Part shown: piece by piece, positions 31,971-39,704 of the stretch
Layout: the number at the start of each line of letters is the position of its first letter
Position numbering within the stretch: the first letter of the stretch is position 1
Assembly (NCBI GenBank): GCA_029057985.1
Contig: JAIDYR010000045.1
Span: forward strand, 1-49,166
DNA: 49,166 nucleotides
Direction: 5' to 3'
Source: Muribaculaceae bacterium
GTDB lineage: Bacteria > Bacteroidota > Bacteroidia > Bacteroidales > Muribaculaceae
The notes under the pieces: model-generated
What the model saw: only the letters and a program-made list of their open reading frames with translations
Database searches by the model: none
What the model was told of the DNA's origin: nothing
Program-made: the position numbers and the translations under genes

Positions 31971-33956
31971 TTAAAGGTTTACTTTAGAAGCCTTGCCGTT
32001 GACAACCTTGATGTAGATGCCCTTTTCGGGGTTTTCAACCTTAACGCCCTGGAGAGTGTAGTATTCAGCTTCCTCTGCAACGTTAATTTCTTCTACGGAA
32101 GTAAGAGTGTTTTCAGCAACATTAATGCGCATGAATGAAGGCTCGAGAGCTTCGTCGCCTGCAGCGTAAGTGAACATGATGATGTGTTCGCCGAGGGTCA
32201 GGTCTGACAGTGTGTTGTTTTCGAGTTTCTTAAGTCCGGCAGCTGTGATTTCTTCAACAGACACGCGGTGCTGGACAGCATCGGTATCGATCAGATTTTC
32301 AAGTGCGTAAACTGAATCGTAGCCGAAGGGCAGTTCGAAAGTGATAGCGCCGGTAGCGGGTACGTCAAGGCCTTCGATGGGGAGTGCAGCCTCAACGTTT
32401 ACAGCCCAGATAGAGCCGAAGTCTTCATCTTCTACAATCTGAGCGTCAGCGGGCTTGCCGTTGTTGAGGATAGTCACCTCGTTGATGAAGCCGCGCTCTA
32501 CGATGAATGTAGCCTCGACAGCAGTATGAGCGCCGTCAACAGTGATGTTGGAAGAGTCGGAAACCAGAGTATATTCGCCGACTACGTTGATTGCGGGCTC
32601 GATAGTGATGACAACCTTGTTGCCTTCAGCTTCGCCGCGCATGTCGTATTCGATAGTGTCGTTATTGAGAGTGAACCATGCGATGGGGTTAACTTCTACC
32701 TTAGTCGCGTCTTCGAATGTGATGACGATTTCCGTAAGGGAAGTAACGTGGTCGTCGGCAGAGGGAGATACAGTGTATTTAGCGGGTTCGCCTTCTACGA
32801 TGTAGGGACCGAATTTGAGTTCCTGACAGGGAGTTACATTTGCATCAGCGTCTTTGATATAGAAACCATTGGCGGGGATGACAAACCAGTAAGTGCCGGG
32901 GGCAAGTTTGAGTTCGTCATAACGATCATATTCGTCACCCTGCAGATACGCGCCTGCTGCTGTCTTGTCTTCATTAGCTTTCCAAGTGGAGAATGCCTGA
33001 TATGATTCGAGGCTGCCGTCGGGAAGTTCCTTGTAAAGAGCTGCTTTTCTTGCATTGAGAGTCTGGAAAGTATAACCTTCGGGGAGACCGACGTTGAAGA
33101 AATAGTAGTCAGTAGCGTAAGTGCCATCTACTATCTGATAGGGCTTGAGCGAAGTGATCGTTGAGGGAGCGGGAGAAATAGAGAATACGCCTACTACTGC
33201 GGGAGCAATAAAGTAGCGGATCATCATCGATGCGTTTCTTTCAGTAGAGCCTGAAGTTGACTTTGAAGTGAAAGCGCCGGCGTTTACATTGATCATAACC
33301 GAACCGGGAGTGGTATAAGTCGGGAAAGTGATTGTAGCTTCAGTGCCGTCGACAGTCACATCTGTAGCATCAATTGTGATGGTTTTTTCATCATCATTGG
33401 GATCTGCATATTCGATGTTGATTGACGTGAGGTCGCCGTTGAATTTCACCTGCTCAGCCTTGTCAAACTTGAGCTTGAATGTAGAAAGTTCTGAGATAGT
33501 GGACCTGTCTGCCGGGATAGGTGAAATCTTCACGGCTGAACCCAATACGGTGTAGTGGTATTCAAGAGGAGCATTGCCCACGCCGTTGACCTTGATGAAG
33601 TTCGAGGGGATGACTACAGTATAATCGCCGGGTTCAGCAGCGGGAGAGTCGTTTTTCTCAAAGAATGAAATGTGGGGCGTGCCGGTAGTGACTTTAGAGA
33701 AGCCATCGACACAGTAGACCATTCTTACGTTGGAAGCAGGGATAGCCTTGATGACGTTTTTACCCTTGCTGAGGGTTGCGAAGCCTGTGCATTCACGATT
33801 GATTTCAGCTGTACAGTTGATTTCCACGCTACCGATACCTCCGGAATAATCGTTAGGATTCAGAGCGCCTTCTCCGGGGATCGGAGAATACTCGTTGGTC
33901 ACAGCAGATGCAGAGAATGCTGCCACCGCACAGAGTGCAAGTAATGTTTTCTTCAT
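31971..33956 (-). CDS. Large secreted multi-domain protein with short C-terminal sorting motif
   Basis: A 661-residue secreted protein: signal peptide (MKKTLLALCAVAAFSASA), then several beta-sandwich-like segments rich in T, V, D and E, with repeated phrases such as ISPIPADRSTISELSTFKLKFDKA, ISPAPSTITSLKPY and VSPSADDHVTSLTEIVITFEDA at the start of each unit. These look like Ig-like or bacterial surface adhesin repeats. The last 32 residues (EYYTLQGVKVENPEKGIYIKVVNGKASKVNL) follow the YYNLQG-V...GIYI pattern seen at the ends of many Prevotella and Bacteroides secreted proteins, probably a short T9SS-type sorting signal. Function unknown. Confidence 0.7.
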   Translation of the reverse strand: MKKTLLALCAVAAFSASAVTNEYSPIPGEGALNPNDYSGGIGSVEINCTAEINRECTGFATLSKGKNVIKAIPASNVRMVYCVDGFSKVTTGTPHISFFEKNDSPAAEPGDYTVVIPSNFIKVNGVGNAPLEYHYTVLGSAVKISPIPADRSTISELSTFKLKFDKAEQVKFNGDLTSINIEYADPNDDEKTITIDATDVTVDGTEATITFPTYTTPGSVMINVNAGAFTSKSTSGSTERNASMMIRYFIAPAVVGVFSISPAPSTITSLKPYQIVDGTYATDYYFFNVGLPEGYTFQTLNARKAALYKELPDGSLESYQAFSTWKANEDKTAAGAYLQGDEYDRYDELKLAPGTYWFVIPANGFYIKDADANVTPCQELKFGPYIVEGEPAKYTVSPSADDHVTSLTEIVITFEDATKVEVNPIAWFTLNNDTIEYDMRGEAEGNKVVITIEPAINVVGEYTLVSDSSNITVDGAHTAVEATFIVERGFINEVTILNNGKPADAQIVEDEDFGSIWAVNVEAALPIEGLDVPATGAITFELPFGYDSVYALENLIDTDAVQHRVSVEEITAAGLKKLENNTLSDLTLGEHIIMFTYAAGDEALEPSFMRINVAENTLTSVEEINVAEEAEYYTLQGVKVENPEKGIYIKVVNGKASKVNL

Positions 33957-34081
33957 ACTTGATTCTTTTGGTTAATATTGAAGTTATTTATATGGCATTT
34001 TTGCAATATTCCCGCAAGAGGTCGGGATTGGAGAGAATATTATCCTCTATCTTGAGGATGAGTTAAGATAATGTTCAATGA

Positions 34082-34113
34082 CAAAGTTAAACAAAATTTT
34101 TTATATTTTCAAT
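34082..34113 (-). promoter_or_regulatory. Promoter of the 661-aa secreted protein gene
   Basis: Minus strand: ATTG (34110-34113), a 20-base spacer and TAACTTTG (34082-34089). The leader is about 120 bases and includes a possible hairpin near 34034-34074. Confidence 0.7.
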
Positions 34114-34131
34114 ATTTTTTAAAAAAACTTC

Positions 34132-34197
34132 GAAGATATTTAAGTTTCGCAGTGAAGATATTCAAGTTTCGCAGTGAAGATATTCAAGTTTCGCAGT
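34132..34197. repeat. Three tandem 22-bp repeats upstream of the secreted-protein promoter
   Basis: Units 34132-34153, 34154-34175 and 34176-34197, of the form GAAGATATTCAAGTTTCGCAGT; the first differs by one base (T for C). They end 18 bases upstream of the -33 element, about two helical turns per unit. The rest of the gap (34198-34359) holds the dxs-side hairpin only. Confidence 0.85.
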
Positions 34198-34273
34198 ATT
34201 GAAGTTTTATAATATCCGAATTCATTATCTTTTACTTTTTGAGGAGAAGATTGGGCATTATATCTATAGATGA

Positions 34274-34309
34274 TTCGCATCGACCCCTTGATACAGGGAC
34301 CGATGCGAA
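34274..34309 (-). terminator. Hairpin after the Dxs-paralogue gene
   Basis: TTCGCATCG (34274-34282) pairs with CGATGCGAA (34301-34309), and the loop can add a CCCT/AGGG stem. It lies about 50 bases past the stop on the minus strand; there is no strong T-run. Confidence 0.55.
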
Positions 34310-34359
34310 CCCGGTCAATAATCCCAGCTTAGCAGGAATTATTTATCTTTGAAATATGA

Positions 34360-36096
34360 TTATTCCAATATGGATTGTGCAATTTGCTCAGCCGTCATGC
34401 CGTTGGCTTTGAGCAACTCCGTTGCATCGTAACGGTCGAGGAATTCTTTTTTCAGACCCAAGACATTGACCTTGACACCTTTCTGAGCAAGATAGGAGGC
34501 CACTTTCTGTCCGAATCCTCCGTCGGCAATGCCGTCTTCCAATGTGATGACTCTCTTATATCCTTCCAGTCTGTCGAGACATTCCTTATCGATCTGAGAT
34601 AAATTGCGAGGATTGATGACGGTCGGTGTGAGGCCTTTCTCTTTGAGGATCTTCGATGCTTCCTGTGCGATTGCCAGCATTGATCCTTCGGCGATGATTG
34701 CTACATCCTTACCTTCCTCCACAATCTCATAGCGGAAGAAATCAGTATCTACAGGGCGGTCAGCATGGCGAAATTCTCCTCCCGGAGTGCGGATGACTAT
34801 CGGACGGACGGTCTGCCTGACGGCCATCACGATCATAGCCTTATACTCTTCGGCGTTGGTCGCAGACAGCATGGTTATATTGGGAATATTCGATACCATC
34901 GCGATATCGAAGAATCCCAGATGAGTGACGTCGTTCATACCAAACAATCCGGGGTAGAACACTACAAATACTGCCGGCAGGTTATTAATAGCGACATCGT
35001 GGCTAAGCTGATCGTAGGCGCGCTGAAGGAAAGTGGCGACAACTCCCATCACGGGGCGTACTCCTCCTTTAGCCAGTGCGGCTGCCATAGTCACGCAATC
35101 CTGTTCGGCGATACCCACATCTATGAATTGCTTGCCTGCGGCTTCCCGTCGGCCTTTACCGAATCCTATTGCTCCGGGCGTGCCTGCTGTCAGAGTGACG
35201 ATATCTTTATCGTCGCGCATGAGGGTGAGCATCGTATTTGCGAAAACGCTGTCGTAGTCCTCTCCGAATTGACCGGCCGGTTCACCGGTAGCGGCATCAA
35301 ACGGACCTGCATAGTGGAATTTCTCTTTGTTGGCTTCTGCTACGGGAAGGCCTTTCCCTTTCATTGTGTTAATATGGACAACTACGGCATGATCTTTGTC
35401 TTTCACCTCTTTAAAGGCTTTGATGAGGTGGCGCAGATCGTTGCCTTCAGCGACATAGAGATATTCATATCCGAGGGCTTTGAATATATTGTTGGGAGCC
35501 TGACCATCGGAATCACGCAGTTCATTGAGGTGCGCGTAGAGTTCGCCGTGATTCTCGGCGATCGACATCTGGTTGTCGTTGACGACGAGGATGAAGTTTG
35601 ATCCGAGAGTGGGGGCGTAGTTAAGCGCTTCAAGAGCCATTCCCCCGCCGAGGGAGGCATCTCCGATGAATGCTATGACATTCTGTCGTCCACCTTTTAT
35701 GTCGCGGGCTTTCGCAAGACCGGTGGCTAACGCGATCGAAGTCGATGTATGGCCGATTTCGAAGAGGTCGTAAGGGCTTTCATCGGGAGAAGTGTAGCCG
35801 GTCACTTCATCGTAGCGAGCCGGATCAATAAAGGCTCCGATTCGTCCGGTCAGCATCTTATGGACGTAGCTCTGATGGGAAACGTCGAAGACAATCTCAT
35901 CCTTAGGAGCATCGAACACATAATGGAGGGCAACCGTAGCTTCCACTACGCCGAGATTCGGGCCAACGTGACCTCCATGGGCCGAAAGTTTTTTGATTAG
36001 TGCGGAGCGGAGTTCTTCACTAAGTAACTCCAGTTGAGTAATATCCATCCCCTTGATATCTGCAGGAGATTGGATAGTATTGAGATCGATATTCAT
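34360..36096 (-). CDS. 1-deoxy-D-xylulose-5-phosphate synthase-like transketolase, short form
   Basis: A 578-residue Dxs-family enzyme. Visible are SAHGGHVGPNLGVVEATVALHYVF (38-61, H43), FDVSHQSYVHKMLTGR, EIGHTSTSIALATG, the TPP motif IGDASLGGGMALEALN (144-159) with VNDNQMSI, and DVGIAEQ, TFLQRAYDQLSHD and HLGFFDIAMVSNIPN. It is about 45-60 residues shorter than canonical Dxs (620-640) and varies at usually fixed spots (GHVGPN for GHLGS, IRTPGG for VRYPRG). This suggests a second Dxs-like enzyme rather than the housekeeping one, or a lineage variant; pyruvate/aldehyde substrates are inferred. Confidence 0.78.
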   Translation of the reverse strand: MNIDLNTIQSPADIKGMDITQLELLSEELRSALIKKLSAHGGHVGPNLGVVEATVALHYVFDAPKDEIVFDVSHQSYVHKMLTGRIGAFIDPARYDEVTGYTSPDESPYDLFEIGHTSTSIALATGLAKARDIKGGRQNVIAFIGDASLGGGMALEALNYAPTLGSNFILVVNDNQMSIAENHGELYAHLNELRDSDGQAPNNIFKALGYEYLYVAEGNDLRHLIKAFKEVKDKDHAVVVHINTMKGKGLPVAEANKEKFHYAGPFDAATGEPAGQFGEDYDSVFANTMLTLMRDDKDIVTLTAGTPGAIGFGKGRREAAGKQFIDVGIAEQDCVTMAAALAKGGVRPVMGVVATFLQRAYDQLSHDVAINNLPAVFVVFYPGLFGMNDVTHLGFFDIAMVSNIPNITMLSATNAEEYKAMIVMAVRQTVRPIVIRTPGGEFRHADRPVDTDFFRYEIVEEGKDVAIIAEGSMLAIAQEASKILKEKGLTPTVINPRNLSQIDKECLDRLEGYKRVITLEDGIADGGFGQKVASYLAQKGVKVNVLGLKKEFLDRYDATELLKANGMTAEQIAQSILE

Positions 36097-36122
36097 TTTT
36101 AATGATTTCTATAAAACTGTTT

Positions 36123-36130
36123 CAAAATTA
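36123..36130 (-). promoter_or_regulatory. -7 element TAATTTTG of the Dxs-paralogue gene
   Basis: Minus-strand TAATTTTG, about 27 bases before the ATG at 36096. The -33 region has no clear TTTG. No comparable box was found for the divergent pgeF gene in this 218-base gap. Confidence 0.55.
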
Positions 36131-36314
36131 TACTACATAAAATATACTAATATTAAAACGGAAAAAATATCCGCATGTTTGTGATGAAGTCAAAAATCAG
36201 TGAAAATGGTAAGTTTTACTTAAATTTTTATACTAACCCTCCGTTTTATAAAAATAAATTGTTTGAGTAATTTTAATCACTAACACCGTTTAATTTTTGT
36301 AACTTACTTTTTTA

Positions 36315-37040
36315 ATGAAAATTGAAATCAGAGAGTTGAAAGAAGAGGACCAATTCGAGATGAAGGTAATTTATCCCGCTGATGCAGATGGAGATATTGA
36401 TTTTGAGGAACTCGAGAGGTTATATCGGGAGATTGCATTGATTCCGGATCAGACTCATTCTTTGAATGTCGGGATGGCGACATCGATGGGAGAATCTTTT
36501 CCCGACACTGACGCACTTGTCACTTTTTCGCCTGAACTGACCATAGGGGTCAGGACAGCCGATTGCGTTCCGATAATTCTTTATTGTTCGAATCCTGCAT
36601 GCGTGGCCGTTGTTCATGCGGGTTGGAAGGGTACTCTGGGAGGTATCCTTGATAATGTTATTGACATCTTGGAGGAACATGAAGTTCGTGTGAAAGATAT
36701 TTATGCCGTGTTCGGGCCCTCTATAAGTATGGCAAACTACGAAGTCGATGAAGAATTGGCCTCACGTTTCGCCGAGGCCGGGTATGACGGCCAAATTCAT
36801 TGTCCGGAGGGCCCGGAAAGTAAACCCCATATCGATCTTCAGGGTGTAAATGTACAGCGCCTTCTCGATCGGGGTGTCCCGTTGCGGAATATAAAGATCA
36901 ATGAGGGGTGTACGTTCGGAAGCATTCGGGATGATGGCAGTCATATATATCAAAGTCATAGACGCAGTGGCGGCCGCCCGGGGCGCAATCTTACCCTTAC
37001 CAGATTGATAAGGGAAAATATAACAACCGTGACGGAGTAA
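36315..37040 (+). CDS. pgeF: Peptidoglycan editing factor (laccase-domain, YfiH family)
   Basis: A 241-residue Cu/Zn-site protein of the YfiH/PgeF family. The metal/active residues are H48 (PDQTHSLNV), C84 (TADCVPI) and H101 (AVVHAGWKG). PgeF is proposed to remove misincorporated serine-type residues from UDP-MurNAc peptides in muropeptide synthesis; older annotations call these laccases. The C-terminus (GCTFGSIRDDGSHIYQSHRRSGGRPGRNLTL) fits the family. It stands alone, divergent from the Dxs-like gene. Confidence 0.88.
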   Translation: MKIEIRELKEEDQFEMKVIYPADADGDIDFEELERLYREIALIPDQTHSLNVGMATSMGESFPDTDALVTFSPELTIGVRTADCVPIILYCSNPACVAVVHAGWKGTLGGILDNVIDILEEHEVRVKDIYAVFGPSISMANYEVDEELASRFAEAGYDGQIHCPEGPESKPHIDLQGVNVQRLLDRGVPLRNIKINEGCTFGSIRDDGSHIYQSHRRSGGRPGRNLTLTRLIRENITTVTE

Positions 37041-37080
37041 TTTAAGTTTGCGGGTAAATTTGATATATAATAAATTGTTA

Positions 37081-37272
37081 CTTAAGAGCCCGTTTACTAA
37101 GAACTGTTAAAATTTCATTTTGATCGAATATCAACGATAAAACGCCCATATTTTGGTCATTTTCGATCTTTTCATCAGTCACGATGCCCGCATCGCTCCT
37201 TCTTCAAAAATCGAAACTGCCTCAAAATCTGTACATTTTCTCGTTAACATTCTTTAGCAAACTGGCTCTAAA
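37081..37272 (+). mobile_element. MITE-like element with 29-bp terminal inverted repeats
   Basis: The ends 37082-37110 and 37244-37272 are inverted copies matching at 23 of 29 positions (TTAAGAGCCCGTTTACTAAG... against TTTAGAGCCAGTTTGCTAAA...). The pentamer TGTTA occurs directly outside both ends (37076-37080 and 37273-37277), as a target-site duplication would. There is no reading frame inside. A truncated second copy lies at 1897-2012. It sits between pgeF and the recombinase gene. Confidence 0.7.
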
Positions 37273-37323
37273 TGTTATTCTTTTCTTACATGCATTTTCT
37301 TTATACTTACGTAACAATTTATT

Positions 37324-38262
37324 ATGAAACCCGACCCTAATTTTGAGCAGATAGCGGAATTGTGGGAATCAGACAAGCGGAACTTTGTCAAAGTTTCTAC
37401 AATGGCTGCTTATTCGCTGATTATCCGGAATCATCTTTTACCTTTTTTCCGGTCAATGTGCTTTATTGATGAGAATAGTGTGCAGGATTTTGTCATGCTT
37501 AAGCTTTCGGAAGGTCTCAGCCAGAAGAGTGTTAAAGATATCCTTCGGGTGCTGAAGATGATAGTTAAGTTTGGTGCGAAATCCGGTAATCTGAACGCCG
37601 CTGACTGGGAAATTCGTTTTCCCAAGGACAATGCTCCCAGGGAGCTTCCCGTCTTGACATTATCGCAGCAGCGAATACTGATGGAGTATATAGCCAATAA
37701 TTTTACTTTTCGAAATCTTGGGATTCTGATATGTCTGCATACGGGGATGCGAATAGGGGAGATATGTGCCCTGAAATGGAGCGATTTCAATACGTCGGAA
37801 GGGTTGATTACTGTCTCCAAGACAATAGGGCGCGTCTATCGGATCGATGGCGATCGGCCTAAGTCGGAGGTTATCATATCCTCTCCAAAAACGGCTAATT
37901 CATTCCGTGAAATACCCATGACGAAACAACTCCTCCGAATCATCAAGTCGCTCAAGGGATTTATTAATGATGACTATTATGTGCTGACCAATAGTCTGCG
38001 TCCGACAGAACCGCGCACATACCGCAACTACTATAATCGTTTGCTGTCTTCGCTCAGTCTTCCCCGGGTGAAATTTCACGGTCTGCGCCATAGCTTTGCC
38101 ACTCGATGCATAGAGAGCCATTGCGATTATAAGACTGTCAGTGTCATCCTCGGGCATGCCAACATAGCTACGACACTCAATCTATACGTCCATCCTGATC
38201 TTGACCAGAAGAAGCGCTGTGTCGCCAAAATGATGCGGGCATTCGGAAAAGACAGACAATAA
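37324..38262 (+). CDS. Tyrosine-type site-specific recombinase, 312 aa
   Basis: A complete tyrosine recombinase: an N-terminal SAM-like core-binding domain (about 5-90) and a catalytic domain with R143 (TGMRIGE), K189 (SPKTANSFREIP), H252 and R255 (FHGLRHSFATR), H278 (ILGHANIATT) and Y288 (LYVHP). It resembles XerC/D but is not a clear orthologue, and is closer to the stand-alone integrases of Bacteroidales (integrative-element or DNA-inversion type). No other mobility gene is nearby. It starts 51 bases after the MITE-like element. Confidence 0.88.
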   Translation: MKPDPNFEQIAELWESDKRNFVKVSTMAAYSLIIRNHLLPFFRSMCFIDENSVQDFVMLKLSEGLSQKSVKDILRVLKMIVKFGAKSGNLNAADWEIRFPKDNAPRELPVLTLSQQRILMEYIANNFTFRNLGILICLHTGMRIGEICALKWSDFNTSEGLITVSKTIGRVYRIDGDRPKSEVIISSPKTANSFREIPMTKQLLRIIKSLKGFINDDYYVLTNSLRPTEPRTYRNYYNRLLSSLSLPRVKFHGLRHSFATRCIESHCDYKTVSVILGHANIATTLNLYVHPDLDQKKRCVAKMMRAFGKDRQ

Positions 38263-38275
38263 TCTTTTCATCAGA

Positions 38276-38315
38276 GTATCGCGTCCCGGGGATTCACTCT
38301 TCCGGGGTGTGATAC
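38276..38315 (+). terminator. 14-bp GC/GU hairpin after the recombinase gene
   Basis: 38276-38289 pairs with 38302-38315 over 14 positions, three of them G-U, with a 12-base loop. No T-run follows, so termination is uncertain; it may separate the recombinase from the convergent MFS gene. Confidence 0.5.
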
Positions 38316-38350
38316 TGCATGCAAGAATATATTATTGGATTCCAGTTATT

Positions 38351-39697
38351 TTATGAGTTTATTGATGAGGACTGCCCTTTTGTCCTATAAATAGTTATCC
38401 ACGCTATGGCGATTAAAAATGCGTAGCCTGCGAATATTGACCAAGGTATTATCCATTCTCCCGTAAATAAACGTAGAGAGGAATCTCCAACAGATACTAT
38501 TTCCCAATGGCACCAATGATTTACTATCGAACCGGCTATTAAAATTCCGGAGGTAGCTCCTATCCCATTGCTCATCAGCATCATTATGCCCTGAGCAAAG
38601 CCTTTCATTTTTGTTGGTGCGATTTGCTGAATATGGAGATGTCCTGCGATAGTAATAAAATTAAAAGCAATTCCATAGATTATCATTGAGCCTATCAGCA
38701 GGCTGACGCCTTTGTCCGGATTTCCTAAACCTAAGAACATAAATCGCAGGCACCATGCTAAGAGTCCAATAGCATATACCCATCTTATACCGGTTCGTTT
38801 CATGCATATTCCAACAAGAAATATGCACAGCGCCTCCGATATCTGAGATATTGAAAACAACATTGTCGCATTTCCCGCGGCTAAAGAACCGGCATATTCC
38901 GGGGATGCCATAAATTGAGTTATATAAGGAGTTACGAATCCATTTGATATCTGAAGGCAGACTCCTGATAAAATTACGAAAATCAGAAATAACCTTATTT
39001 CTCTGATACTGAAAAGACTCGTTGCGTTTAGAAAGAGATTTGATTGAGTTTTCCGAGTTGAGGCAATTATTCTTTGAGAGCCCGACAACCGGGGAAGGGT
39101 TAAAGAATAGAATCCGGCTATAAATCCGACCAGGCCGCTACATAGTAATTGCATGGCATTGTATTGAAATCTCAGATGTGCATGATCGGAACTGTCGGAA
39201 AGTGTAAAATGTAGGGATCCGTCATCCCAGTAAGCTGAATTTACCAGCCACATTGCAGCTATAAATCCAACTGTACCCCAGATTCTGATAGAAGGGAATG
39301 AAGTTATAGTGTCATGACCTGTATTTTCCAGCAATCGAAAGGTGACAGTATTTGCCAGAGCCATGGTCGGCATATAAAATGCAAGGAATCCTGCATATAA
39401 CAGATATGTTATTGTAAATCCGGGTTGAGGATAAGATATCGTATAAACCCATAGCCCTGTCATCAATATGGCGGCTATCAGATGAGAAAAGCTTAGCAAC
39501 CGATGAGGAGAAATGCTCTTATCTGCAAGTCGGCCGAATAATGGAGGCGTCAGAATCGAGACTATACCAATGGCAGCATAGAACCATGATATATATGCTC
39601 CTAATCCTGCTGAACCGAGAAACTGTCCGATACTCGTCAGGTAACATCCCCATACACCAAACTGCAAGAAATATAATATAGCAAGTCTGATCTTCAC
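38351..39697 (-). CDS. MFS transporter, nucleoside:H+ symporter-like
   Basis: A 448-residue protein with twelve predicted helices. The N-terminus (AILYFLQFGVWGCYLTSIGQFL) and FPSIRIWGTVGFIAAMW resemble the NupG/XapB nucleoside:H+ symporter group of the MFS; PPLFGRLADKSI matches the loop 2-3 motif. It starts 7 bases after the TonB-dependent receptor stop, so the two form one operon: the receptor brings a ligand across the outer membrane, this protein would move it, or a breakdown product, across the inner membrane. The substrate is unknown. Confidence 0.78.
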   Translation of the reverse strand: MKIRLAILYFLQFGVWGCYLTSIGQFLGSAGLGAYISWFYAAIGIVSILTPPLFGRLADKSISPHRLLSFSHLIAAILMTGLWVYTISYPQPGFTITYLLYAGFLAFYMPTMALANTVTFRLLENTGHDTITSFPSIRIWGTVGFIAAMWLVNSAYWDDGSLHFTLSDSSDHAHLRFQYNAMQLLCSGLVGFIAGFYSLTLPRLSGSQRIIASTRKTQSNLFLNATSLFSIREIRLFLIFVILSGVCLQISNGFVTPYITQFMASPEYAGSLAAGNATMLFSISQISEALCIFLVGICMKRTGIRWVYAIGLLAWCLRFMFLGLGNPDKGVSLLIGSMIIYGIAFNFITIAGHLHIQQIAPTKMKGFAQGIMMLMSNGIGATSGILIAGSIVNHWCHWEIVSVGDSSLRLFTGEWIIPWSIFAGYAFLIAIAWITIYRTKGQSSSINS

Positions 39698-39704
39698 TTA
39701 TTTG

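Noticed and set aside
34765-35601. A 278-codon frame on the plus strand
   Set aside because: It lies antisense within the Dxs-like gene, whose conserved motifs fix the minus strand as coding.
37041-38350. Invertible promoter (DNA inversion switch) by the tyrosine recombinase
   Set aside because: The only inverted repeats close to the gene are the element's own ends, which enclose no promoter facing the flanking genes that I could identify.
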